Source of the DNA: Verrucomicrobia bacterium UBA3222
GTDB lineage: Bacteria > Verrucomicrobiota > Verrucomicrobiia > Opitutales > UBA9783
Assembly (NCBI GenBank): GCA_002363035.1
Contig: DEWA01000036.1
Coordinates: 1 to 25,973, forward strand
DNA: 25,973 nucleotides
Direction of reading: 5' to 3'
A program made the position numbers and the translations under genes. Numbering within the stretch: the stretch's first letter is position 1; every line of letters starts with the position of its first letter. The notes below the pieces were generated by a model. That model saw only the letters and a program-made list of their open reading frames with translations. It did not search any database and was not told where the DNA came from. Shown piece after piece: positions 6,525 through 14,505 of this stretch.

Positions 6525-7925
6525 CTACTCTTCCATATTGATGTGTTTAAATTCGCGAACGGTTTTACGGTAGGCTTTCAGTTTATTGTACAACGTACGC
6601 GTCGTGATATTGAGTAACTTTGCCGCACGCGTACAGTTGCCGCGCGTTACTTTCAAAATGCGCAAAATATGCTGTTTTTCGACGTAATCCAAACTGACGG
6701 TCGAAACGACTTCGGGATTCTTCAAATCTTCACTCCGAAGCGTTACGTCCGAAGCCGTCGAAATGTTCAAAACCGCCGGGGTGATATAAGGTGCGCCGTT
6801 CGACAGCAACACTGCTCGTTCAACCGTATTTTGCAACTCCCGCACGTTACCCGGCCAGCGATGTTCCGTCAACAGCTGTTTGGCGTCATCCGAAAAACCT
6901 TTCAATTTGGCGTCATACTTTTTCATGCAACGCTCCAGGAAAATTTCCGCCATCGGTATGATGTCGGTTTTGCGTTCCCGCAACGGCGGGATGTGGATCG
7001 GGAAAACGTTGAGGCGGTAATATAAATCTTCGCGAAACTTCCCTTCCTTCATCAACTTTTGCAGGTTACGGTTGGTCGCCGCAATCAAACGCACATTCAC
7101 ATTGACGGTGCGCGTACCGCCCACGCGCTCGAACGATTTTTCCTGCAACACCCGCAGGAGTTTCGGTTGTAAATGCGTCGGAATTTCCGCGATTTCATCC
7201 AAAAACAACACACCGCCGTCCGCCAATTCGAACCGTCCCGGTCGGCGTGCGGTTGCGTTGGTAAAAGCACCTTTTTCGTGCCCGAAAAACTCGCTCTCCA
7301 TCAGGTTTTCGGCAATCGCCGCGCAGTTGACCGCCAAAAACGGTTTATCGATCAGTCGGCTTTTGCGGAAAATTTCGCGCGCCACCACCTCTTTCCCCGT
7401 TCCGTTTTCGCCCGTAATCAACACCGTCGCCGCCGTCGGCGCCACCTTCCGAATGAGCTCCCGAATATTCCGGATGGCGTCGCTGTCGCCGAGCAGTTCC
7501 GTATCGGCATCTTTATGTACCGAAAAAAATTGATTAACCTCTTTCAACTGTCGGTACGCCTCCGCCTTTTTCAGCACGCCTTCGATTTCCTGCAACGAAA
7601 AAGGCTTCAAAATATAATCGAATGCCCCCGCTTTGATCGCTTCGACCGCCGACGGAACGGAATTGAACCCACTGACAATCACCACCAGCGGCTTGATCGT
7701 CACTGCGGGCAGATCGTTCAGATACTTTAAAACATCCTTTCCTTCGCCGTCCGACAAATGCGAACTCAGAAAAACCAAATCGAAAACATCTTTGCTCAAC
7801 GCCGCTTCGGCGGCCGTCCGCGTTTCGACCGACAAAACCGAACGGCGATGTTGCCGAACCATCTCCTCCAATGACTTACGAACACCCGGTTCGTCGTTCA
7901 CAACCAGCACTTTTTCGATGTACAT
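6525..7925 (-). CDS. NtrC-family sigma-54-dependent regulator with degenerate receiver domain
   Basis: Predicted enhancer-binding transcription activator of 466 residues. The receiver domain (about 5-115) keeps K107 in LKPFS, but the phospho-acceptor aspartate is serine 54 (FDLVFLSSHLSDGEG), the acidic pair reads NDE, and the conserved threonine is serine. Ordinary Asp phosphorylation is therefore unlikely. The AAA+ domain (about 145-380) has Walker A GENGTGKE (172-179) and Walker B VLFLDE (239-244). The sigma-54 contact loop is GAFTNA (219-224) where GAFTGA is canonical. A Fis-type helix-turn-helix lies at about 415-455 (RAAKLLNITTRTLYNKL). No sensor kinase gene is adjacent. The start is supported by the receiver beginning at residue 4 and by the adjacent promoter. 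Target genes are unknown. Confidence 0.9.
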   Translation of the reverse strand: MYIEKVLVVNDEPGVRKSLEEMVRQHRRSVLSVETRTAAEAALSKDVFDLVFLSSHLSDGEGKDVLKYLNDLPAVTIKPLVVIVSGFNSVPSAVEAIKAGAFDYILKPFSLQEIEGVLKKAEAYRQLKEVNQFFSVHKDADTELLGDSDAIRNIRELIRKVAPTAATVLITGENGTGKEVVAREIFRKSRLIDKPFLAVNCAAIAENLMESEFFGHEKGAFTNATARRPGRFELADGGVLFLDEIAEIPTHLQPKLLRVLQEKSFERVGGTRTVNVNVRLIAATNRNLQKLMKEGKFREDLYYRLNVFPIHIPPLRERKTDIIPMAEIFLERCMKKYDAKLKGFSDDAKQLLTEHRWPGNVRELQNTVERAVLLSNGAPYITPAVLNISTASDVTLRSEDLKNPEVVSTVSLDYVEKQHILRILKVTRGNCTRAAKLLNITTRTLYNKLKAYRKTVREFKHINMEE

Positions 7926-7933
7926 CTTGCTTT

Positions 7934-7962
7934 ATTATAAGGTTTTTAAGCATCACTGACAA
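7934..7962 (-). promoter_or_regulatory. Promoter of the NtrC-like gene, predicting a leaderless mRNA
   Basis: On the minus strand TTGTCA (7957-7962), 17 bases, TATAAT (7934-7939). Only eight bases separate the -10 box from the ATG, so transcription should start at or one to two bases before the start codon and no Shine-Dalgarno is possible. Confidence 0.6.
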
Positions 7963-8119
7963 ACGCTTTCCCAAAGCTAAAACGGTTCGGAAATTTTTTC
8001 AAGGAAAAATTTTCACAGGTCAATAAAATCCGTTTCCCGCGGGTTTGTGTTCAATTTTTCAAACACTTTTTAAGTGAATGAAGTTTGCGTTTTGAAGGCA
8101 AATCGCTTGTTCTGGCTTT

Positions 8120-10690
8120 GTGCCGTCCATTCGCGTACTGTCGGAAACAATCGCCAATCAAATTGCCGCCGGCGAAGTCATCGAACGTCCCGCCAACGTC
8201 GTGAAGGAGCTGTTGGAAAACAGTCTGGATGCGGGTGCAAAACATATTTATATTCAATTTTTCAACGGCGGTCTGCCGCTCATTCACGTCAGTGACGACG
8301 GTTGCGGCATGGACGAAGGGGATGCGCAACTGTGCTTTAAACGGCATGCAACGGGGAAGTTGGCGCACATCGATGATCTGCAAACATTGATGTCGTTCGG
8401 TTTCCGCGGCGAAGCCCTGCCGTCGATTGCAAGTGTTGCCGAGGTAACGCTTCGAACGCGCCGCGCCGAAAACGAATTGGGATGCGAAGTCAAAATTTCG
8501 ACAACCGCATCAACGATCTGCGTCCCCTGCGCCTGTCCCGTCGGGACCGACATCACCGTCGAACGTTTGTTTTACAACGTCCCCGTGCGCCGCAAATTTC
8601 TCAAATCCGAAGCCACCGAAAGCGCACACATTACCCATTGCGTGCGTTTGTATGCCCTGGCGTATCCGCAGGTTCACTTTGAGCTTAAACAGGACGGTCG
8701 CTTGATGTTTGCATCGCCACAAAGTGCAACGCTGTCGGAACGCGTCAATGCGCTTTGGCCGAAACGCGAATCCATGCCATGGTGGCGGCTTCAAATGTCG
8801 CAAAACGATTGGAACCTTTCGGGTGTCATTTCACCGCCGCGGTTCGGACAGGCGACGGCACAAACGTTGTACTTTTTCCTCAATCAACGCCCGATTACGC
8901 ATCCGAACCTCGTGCGCGCGCTTCGGGAAGCCTACCGCGGCTTTTTGCCCGATAAAAAGTACCCGTCGGCATTCCTTTTCCTGGAAATACCCGGCACCGA
9001 CGTCGACATCAACGTTCACCCGACCAAGCGCGAAGTACGTTTCAAACAGGATGCCCAAGTGTGCGCGTTTGTCGCCGAAGCGGTACGCGAATGTCTGAAG
9101 GATGCTTGTCAAAAACTTTTTGACAATACTCCGTTGCCGATTAAAGATATTTTTCCCGTTTCACGAAACACTTCTTTTTGTGCCTGTAAGAATGAAGCTT
9201 TCACGGATGGACCACCCACAAATTTTCAGGGAAATACCGAAAATTTGGAGGATATGCGAAATTTTTCGCAAGCATCCGACACGGGTGCTTCGACATTAAA
9301 CCCCGATGTGCCTTGTTCGGAAGAAACGATCGAAAAAGAAAAGAATGATATAAATTTTGAGAACGGCACGACGGGCGAGTCTGAGCCGACAAAATCATCG
9401 AAAAATTCTCAAAGCACTTTGGATAACAGAGAAGATATTCGGTACGCATTACGGGATTTTTCAGACAAAGCAGGTTGTGGAAGTCCCTGCCCCTCGGAGG
9501 CGTCGGAAGCCGAAAAAAACGGTGCGAATTTTTATTGGAATGTGACAGATACATCCCCTCTGCCGAACCTGTCAAATGCCTTGTCGAGTGCTTCGGAAAA
9601 TAAAACAGATATTCGGTCGTCACAAAATTTTTTCGCCGAAACAGGTCAGGGACTAAATACAGATACAAACGGTTCTCAAAGGGCGGAGGCGGTTAAAGGC
9701 TCGCCCAACACCGCAAATGCAGGAAATGATGCGCCATGTATCGCTTTTTCGACACAACCGTCTAATGTTCGAACCCAACCCCACCCATTCGAACATAAGG
9801 AAGTCCGTTCATCTTTTTTCGCAAAAACTTCCGATGCAAATGGGTTAGGTACGACATTATCTCAAAACTCTCAAAGTACTTCGGATGGTAAAGAAAATGC
9901 CTTCTGCCTCTTAAAAGCACTTTCAACCGCAGACAATTTCAAACCAAGCCCCAAAGTCCCCTCCCCATCGGAGGCGGTTGGCGGTGCAAAAAAGCTTGCA
10001 AATTCAGAAAATAACATACATAATTCCACATTATCACGATCGTCATCCGCCGACGCCATTCTCGAAAGCACTTCCGGAGATACAAAAAGCACCCAAACAT
10101 CGCATGATGCATTCGACATTCCCTTTTTCGCGCTGTGGCAAAATCGCTGGGCATTTTTTAACAATACCTCTTCGTTGCTGGTACTCGATTGTAAAGGTGC
10201 ACAACTGCGGCTGTGGTACGATCGTATTGCTTCACTTCTCAAACAGGAACAAATCGGACCGTTGCAAACGTTGCTTTTTCCGCACATTTTTTCTCTCGAA
10301 GACCGACGGGCGGCGTTCTTTTCGGAATCGCTCGATTGGTTGAAGTTCAGCAAAATCTGCATCGCACGCGCGCTGAACGATACGCAATTCCAACTGGAAG
10401 CCCTCCCGCAGTGGGTGCCGTCGGAACAAGCCGACTTATTTATCGAACAAATCGCGGCAAGTCTGGAATACGGCGGTCAGATGATTGCATTGCGGTATCG
10501 TTTTGAACCGCTGCTGGTGCGATTGGCACAACGGCACCGTTTCGAACCCGTCACAAACGAAAAGCAGGTACGCGCCCTCTGCCGTAAACTTCAAACATGT
10601 GAAAATTACGTCACCGATCCGCTCGGAAATCACATCTGGAACCAGATTTACGCGGATGATTTGATGGGGAAAATACGCGCGTACGGATGA
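8120..10690 (+). CDS. mutL: DNA mismatch repair protein MutL
   Basis: MutL links MutS mismatch recognition to strand removal. The N-terminal GHKL ATPase (about 1-335) has VVKELLENSLDAGA, DDGCGMD, RHATGKL and GFRGEALPSIA motifs and the second-half signature FFLNQRPI and INVHPTKREVRF. The C-terminal dimerisation domain (about 665-856) begins FFALWQNRWAFF. The usual endonuclease motif DQHAxxERxxYE is replaced by LDCKGAQLRLWYDR and the C-terminal CPHGRP-type motif by TDPLGNH, so nicking activity is probably lost, as in E. coli MutL. The linker of about 320 residues is unusually long and contains degenerate repeats. Total length of 856 exceeds the usual 600-700. The start is GTG, chosen because the next residues (PSIRVLSETIANQIAAGEV) match the family N-terminus; no clear Shine-Dalgarno is seen. 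Confidence 0.95.
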   Translation: MPSIRVLSETIANQIAAGEVIERPANVVKELLENSLDAGAKHIYIQFFNGGLPLIHVSDDGCGMDEGDAQLCFKRHATGKLAHIDDLQTLMSFGFRGEALPSIASVAEVTLRTRRAENELGCEVKISTTASTICVPCACPVGTDITVERLFYNVPVRRKFLKSEATESAHITHCVRLYALAYPQVHFELKQDGRLMFASPQSATLSERVNALWPKRESMPWWRLQMSQNDWNLSGVISPPRFGQATAQTLYFFLNQRPITHPNLVRALREAYRGFLPDKKYPSAFLFLEIPGTDVDINVHPTKREVRFKQDAQVCAFVAEAVRECLKDACQKLFDNTPLPIKDIFPVSRNTSFCACKNEAFTDGPPTNFQGNTENLEDMRNFSQASDTGASTLNPDVPCSEETIEKEKNDINFENGTTGESEPTKSSKNSQSTLDNREDIRYALRDFSDKAGCGSPCPSEASEAEKNGANFYWNVTDTSPLPNLSNALSSASENKTDIRSSQNFFAETGQGLNTDTNGSQRAEAVKGSPNTANAGNDAPCIAFSTQPSNVRTQPHPFEHKEVRSSFFAKTSDANGLGTTLSQNSQSTSDGKENAFCLLKALSTADNFKPSPKVPSPSEAVGGAKKLANSENNIHNSTLSRSSSADAILESTSGDTKSTQTSHDAFDIPFFALWQNRWAFFNNTSSLLVLDCKGAQLRLWYDRIASLLKQEQIGPLQTLLFPHIFSLEDRRAAFFSESLDWLKFSKICIARALNDTQFQLEALPQWVPSEQADLFIEQIAASLEYGGQMIALRYRFEPLLVRLAQRHRFEPVTNEKQVRALCRKLQTCENYVTDPLGNHIWNQIYADDLMGKIRAYG
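9208..10065 (+). repeat. Degenerate tandem repeats in the MutL linker
   Basis: Roughly four units of 55-65 codons repeat a pattern: N/S-rich start, [D/E]-x-[R/K]-x-[D/E]-[I/M]-R or similar, aromatic F, a G-rich turn, a P/S/E segment, E-K/A and N. Examples are SKNSQSTLDNREDIRYALRD, LSSASENKTDIRSSQNFFAE and SQNSQSTSDGKENAFCLLKA. At the DNA level phrases such as TCTCAAAG(C/T)ACTT recur. Boundaries are approximate. Confidence 0.5.
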
Positions 10691-10731
10691 AGAACAACGG
10701 TGTGAACAAGTTATGAACAAACGCAAACGAC

Positions 10732-10782
10732 CGACGGATATTTCTTGCGGGCGAACAACAATTTCGCATTCAAAATCCGTCG
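10732..10782. repeat. Inverted repeat in the mutL / ClpX-like convergent gap
   Basis: CGACGGAT (10732-10739) and ATCCGTCG (10775-10782) are separated by 35 bases. CCGCG-CACAAC-CGCGG follows near 10829-10844. In the 181-base gap between convergent genes these are the only terminator candidates, but neither has a T-run. Confidence 0.3.
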
Positions 10783-10871
10783 AAGGTATTTCTTTTAAGG
10801 GAAAAGCAACAGATCACTTGAACGCCTCCCGCGCACAACCGCGGATAGCGACGGAAAACTTCGAATAACGG

Positions 10872-12437
10872 TTACCCCTTCCCGAAGCTCTTTTTTACTC
10901 TCTCCGAAAGTTCCGCATCGGGCTCCCGCACGAAGGCTTTATCCAACACAAACGGCTCATTGCTCCCCTGATGTTGAACAATCATTTTCAAACCGTACGC
11001 GAGATCCTTGAAGAGCGTTTTGCAAAGTTTCGCAATCGGTTTATCTTCGGTAATACTGCGCCTGATCAATTCGGAAATACCATCGTCCGAAAAGTGAATA
11101 CGGATGTTGTTTTCTTTAAAAAAATTCTCTTCGAAGGCGTGAATGTCCGCCAAACGCCGTTCGTTGGTCAGCGATTGATGCTCCAACAGCAATTTTTGCA
11201 ATGCCCGCTCGGGATCGGCAACCGTATCGGTATTGACTTCGAACGAACGAATGCCGGAAGACGGCAGCTCGAATTTAAAATTGCGCAAAATACGTTCAAA
11301 AATCGTCATCAATCCGCGCGCACCCGTTTTTTCCGCTTCGGCACGGGCGGCGATTTCGTCGATCGCTTCGCGCGTAACGGTCATGTCAATTCCGTAACCG
11401 TTAAAATCCGCCTTCGCCTGTTGCAGGATGGAACATTCGGCGTCGGTCAAAATGCGCGCCAAATCCTCCTTTACCAACGGGTCGCAGGCGACACGCACGG
11501 GAATGCGCCCGATGAATTCCGGTTCGAAGCCGAATTGAATGAAATCCTGCGTTTGGACGTGACGCAGGTACGTCGCCGCGTCGTTTTTATCATCCGCCGA
11601 AGCGGCACCGAACCCGATCAATCCACGATCCAACCGTCGTTTGACAATATCCGACAGCTTATCGAAGGCACCGCTGAAAATAAACAAAATGTGCCGCGTA
11701 TTGATGGTATTTTTCTGTCGTTTCCCTCTTTGCATCGACATAATCGCCCGCATTTGCCCGATCATGTCGTGCGGCGTCACCAGATTGACGTCGGTTTCCT
11801 CCATCAGCTTTAGAAGATTGACCTGCACGCCGCGCCCCGAAACATCCTTCCCGCCGGACGCCGTCGAAGCAATTTTGTCAATTTCGTCCACGTAAATAAT
11901 GCCGTACTGCGCCAGATTGACGTTGCCGTTGGCGGCTTTCACCAAATCGCGCACCAAATCTTCCGCGTCGCCGCCGACATAACCGGTTTCGGAAAATTTC
12001 GTTGCATCCGCCTTCACAAACGGCACGCCGATGCGTCGCGCAATGTTGCGGATGAGGTACGTTTTTCCGACGCCGGTTGGTCCCAACACCAACACGTTTT
12101 GCTTTAAATACAACTGTTCGCGCTTCTCGGGGTGACGCACGCACTCGCGAACATGGTTGTAGTGGTCGCAAATCGCCACCGAAAGCACTTTTTTTGCCTC
12201 CGACTGTTTCACGACGTAGCGATCCAGGTAATCGCGCAGGTCTTTGGGTTTTAAATTAAAATGCTCGACCTGTCGGATAAAAGCTTCCTCTTCGGCATCG
12301 GGTGCATCGCCGTTCGGCTGTCCCGCTTCCGATGCTTTGTCTTGAAAATTGAGATTGGGAAAACGAATCGGCAGGCGTTCAAACACCGACTCCAATCGCT
12401 CGCGAACGTCTTCCAAATTGTCACGGTTCTTCTCCAT
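10872..12437 (-). CDS. ClpX-like AAA+ unfoldase without zinc finger, with C-terminal extension
   Basis: ATP-driven protein unfoldase of the HslU/ClpX clade, 521 residues. Walker A is GPTGVGKT (119-126), Walker B IIYVDEID (180-187). The pore loop GYVG (152-155) and sensor 2 GARGL (372-376) are present, and LIGFGA (273-278) matches the ClpP-docking IGF loop of ClpX, so it could work with a ClpP peptidase. The N-terminal CxxC zinc-binding domain of classical ClpX is missing and is replaced by an acidic, disordered-looking stretch (about 30-55). Residues about 395-521 add a domain not found in standard ClpX (about 420 residues). It resembles a second, degenerate copy of the lid. AAGGAG before the ATG supports the start. 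No clpP is in view. Confidence 0.85.
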   Translation of the reverse strand: MEKNRDNLEDVRERLESVFERLPIRFPNLNFQDKASEAGQPNGDAPDAEEEAFIRQVEHFNLKPKDLRDYLDRYVVKQSEAKKVLSVAICDHYNHVRECVRHPEKREQLYLKQNVLVLGPTGVGKTYLIRNIARRIGVPFVKADATKFSETGYVGGDAEDLVRDLVKAANGNVNLAQYGIIYVDEIDKIASTASGGKDVSGRGVQVNLLKLMEETDVNLVTPHDMIGQMRAIMSMQRGKRQKNTINTRHILFIFSGAFDKLSDIVKRRLDRGLIGFGAASADDKNDAATYLRHVQTQDFIQFGFEPEFIGRIPVRVACDPLVKEDLARILTDAECSILQQAKADFNGYGIDMTVTREAIDEIAARAEAEKTGARGLMTIFERILRNFKFELPSSGIRSFEVNTDTVADPERALQKLLLEHQSLTNERRLADIHAFEENFFKENNIRIHFSDDGISELIRRSITEDKPIAKLCKTLFKDLAYGLKMIVQHQGSNEPFVLDKAFVREPDAELSERVKKSFGKG

Positions 12438-12508
12438 GCTCTCCTTTATATTAACGGCAACGACCGTCGCGCCGCAATGCTTTTGTCGGGGAACCGACCG
12501 TCGCGCGC

Positions 12509-12537
12509 TTGACCTTCCGTTGCGAACATTTGAAAAT
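12509..12537 (+). promoter_or_regulatory. Promoter of the GspL/GspM-like unit
   Basis: TTGACC (12509-12514), 17 bases, GAAAAT (12532-12537). This explains why the in-frame TTG at 12509 should not be read as a start codon. Transcription should begin near 12544, leaving a leader of about 25 bases with GGAG at 12554-12557. Confidence 0.5.
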
Positions 12538-12568
12538 AGCGTCGTCGCGTTTCGGAGACAACTGTTTC

Positions 12569-13930
12569 ATGGAGGAATGTCTTTTCATAGATGCGCACGC
12601 ATTTCAACTGCAAACGGCGCGTTTGGAACATCGCGACGGACACTGGCATGTCATCGAAACGCACCGTTACACGGAAAGCGTCCCCGAAAAGCAATGGATG
12701 AAGATATTTAAAAAATCATGGGCTTCCATCGCCAGAAACACACCGAAGGAAATTATTTTCATCCTGCCCGATGCCTTTGTCGGCAAACTCTCCGTCCCGA
12801 TTAACGGCGACACCAATTTTTCCGTCGAACAACGCCTGCATCGGGCTCTGGCGAAAAAGTTCCGCTTCCGATTTCAGAAGTATTATTATTGTTTCGCACC
12901 GCTCGAAGAACAGCGTTACCATGTGGAATTTATCGCCAAAAAACGCCTCCAAACCCTGCGAGCGGTCACCGAAGGCACTTTAAACGTTCATTATATTTCC
13001 TCCGTTGCCGCCTGTTGGGGTTACTTCAATACCTTAACGACCAACCGTTGGCCGCACATCGCCCTCTTTCTTGAACCGCCGTTGCGACGTCTGTTCGGTT
13101 ACATGGAACAGAAAATTCGATACGCCGATTTTTACACTTCCAAGCGGGCGTCAACTTCGAAAAACGTTCGCGATTGGTCTGTATTCCCAACGGAGGCGCT
13201 CGGCATCGAAACGCACGGAAAACGCCTCACGGTCATCGGCAACCTCGAACCCGAGGCGGAAAACACCGTACGCAAAGAATTGCACGCGAATGTAATTTCA
13301 AAGATCGCTGAATTATCAGGCGATGTTTCGTCTTTGTCCGCTGTCTCGCAAGCCGTTTGCATCGGTGCGTTGTTATTGCTCGAAGCTCCGAAACATCCGC
13401 TTAAAGTTTTTGATTTTTCAACCGTTAAAATCCGCTTTCTCTCGAAGAAAACGAAATTCCTTTTTCGCCTGTTGACGGTAATAAATATCCTGATTGCAGG
13501 CATATTATCCGTCGCGCTTTATCAAAAAAATCAATCGATGCGCGAAAAAGAAATACAGTACAAACTTCTGCTGGAACAACGCTCGCACTGCAAACGTTTA
13601 AATGCCGATGCAAAGCGTTTGGAGGAAGAAAATCGCTCCCGCTGTCTGTTCCCGAAAGCATTTTTACACCTTTTGGAGCGCCTCGAACAAACCGATGTCG
13701 ACGGTTGCATCGACGAATTGTCGACCGAAGTGTCCGAAAACGGCACGTTTGTAGTCGTGAAAGGGCACACCGAAACGTCGCGCGAAGCCTTTAACGAGGT
13801 CTTAAAACAAGCTTTTGCGGAAGAAATTAAACTTCGAAACACTCCGATTGATTGGCGCACGGGCAACGATCGTCGGAACGCGTTTGTCTTAAAAATTCCC
13901 GTTATTTCTCCGAAGGAAGAGAAAAAATGA
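12569..13930 (+). CDS. GspL / PilM-PilN-like inner-membrane assembly protein
   Basis: A 453-residue protein with a cytoplasmic N-terminal part (about 1-290), one membrane helix (about 295-320, FLFRLLTVINILIAGILSVALYQ region), a coiled coil (about 320-370) and a small periplasmic C-terminal domain. This is the layout of type II secretion GspL, or of PilM fused to PilN in type IV pili, which anchor the assembly ATPase to the pilus platform. Sequence similarity is weak and I rely on topology, the actin-like feel of the N-terminus (LFIDAHAFQLQTARLEHRDG) and the next gene. ATG 12569 is chosen over TTG 12509 because of the promoter and GGAG. Its stop overlaps the next start (ATGA). Function is inferred. 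Confidence 0.5.
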   Translation: MEECLFIDAHAFQLQTARLEHRDGHWHVIETHRYTESVPEKQWMKIFKKSWASIARNTPKEIIFILPDAFVGKLSVPINGDTNFSVEQRLHRALAKKFRFRFQKYYYCFAPLEEQRYHVEFIAKKRLQTLRAVTEGTLNVHYISSVAACWGYFNTLTTNRWPHIALFLEPPLRRLFGYMEQKIRYADFYTSKRASTSKNVRDWSVFPTEALGIETHGKRLTVIGNLEPEAENTVRKELHANVISKIAELSGDVSSLSAVSQAVCIGALLLLEAPKHPLKVFDFSTVKIRFLSKKTKFLFRLLTVINILIAGILSVALYQKNQSMREKEIQYKLLLEQRSHCKRLNADAKRLEEENRSRCLFPKAFLHLLERLEQTDVDGCIDELSTEVSENGTFVVVKGHTETSREAFNEVLKQAFAEEIKLRNTPIDWRTGNDRRNAFVLKIPVISPKEEKK

Positions 13931-14505
13931 CGAAGCAAATCCGCATCTTACTCGCCCTGTGTCTGTTGAACGGCACTTTGATATACGGTTGGTTTCGTTT
14001 AAAAGCGCGCGAACACACCCTGCAACAACAACTGAACACCTTTCCGACCGTCCGCAACGAACTTGCAAAAGCCGAAAAACAGCTTCAAATTCACATTTTT
14101 CCGTGGAAAGATGACCCAAACTTCGCCGATACGCAGATGCGGTTTGAAGACTTTTTCCGAAATGCCCTTCAAATAAACCTCGTTTGGTCGCCAACATCAA
14201 ACCCCTCCCCGCTTCGCGACGGCGTTGTTTGCCATACGGGAAACGTAACCGCATTTTTCTTTTACCCGCACGTTCGACCGTTTTTGGAAGCACTTTCGGA
14301 GAACAACCTGCCTTTGTTTATTCGGTCGCTGTACGTTAAACGCAACGGCTTAAACAATGCGGGATTGCAGGTTGTTCTGACCTTTGAAGCACTTGCGATC
14401 AGTGAAACAATGTCGGTTGCCGCAACGCCTCCGCCGTCGCTTCCGAAGCACTCTCGTGAAGCAGCTGCGGCAATGTTTTCCCGTGTCCTGCTTCCGAACG
14501 AATAA
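13927..14505 (+). CDS. GspM / PilO-like inner-membrane protein
   Basis: A 192-residue protein with an N-terminal membrane anchor (about 5-23, IRILLALCLLNGTLIYGWF), a short coiled coil (about 28-55) and a periplasmic domain. This matches the GspM/PilO fold layout that pairs with GspL/PilN. The ATG overlaps the stop of the upstream gene as ATGA, with GGAAGAG as ribosome-binding site, so the two are translationally coupled and probably bind each other. Sequence similarity alone would not support the call. The last 107 bases overlap the 3' end of the convergent exonuclease gene. Confidence 0.45.
   Translation: MTKQIRILLALCLLNGTLIYGWFRLKAREHTLQQQLNTFPTVRNELAKAEKQLQIHIFPWKDDPNFADTQMRFEDFFRNALQINLVWSPTSNPSPLRDGVVCHTGNVTAFFFYPHVRPFLEALSENNLPLFIRSLYVKRNGLNNAGLQVVLTFEALAISETMSVAATPPPSLPKHSREAAAAMFSRVLLPNE

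Noticed and set aside
9201..9668. 155-residue ORF antisense to the mutL linker
   Set aside because: Shadow of the repetitive mutL coding sequence.
12509..12568. TTG start for the GspL-like gene
   Set aside because: This TTG is the start of a TTGACC -35 box; the ATG at 12569 has GGAG upstream.
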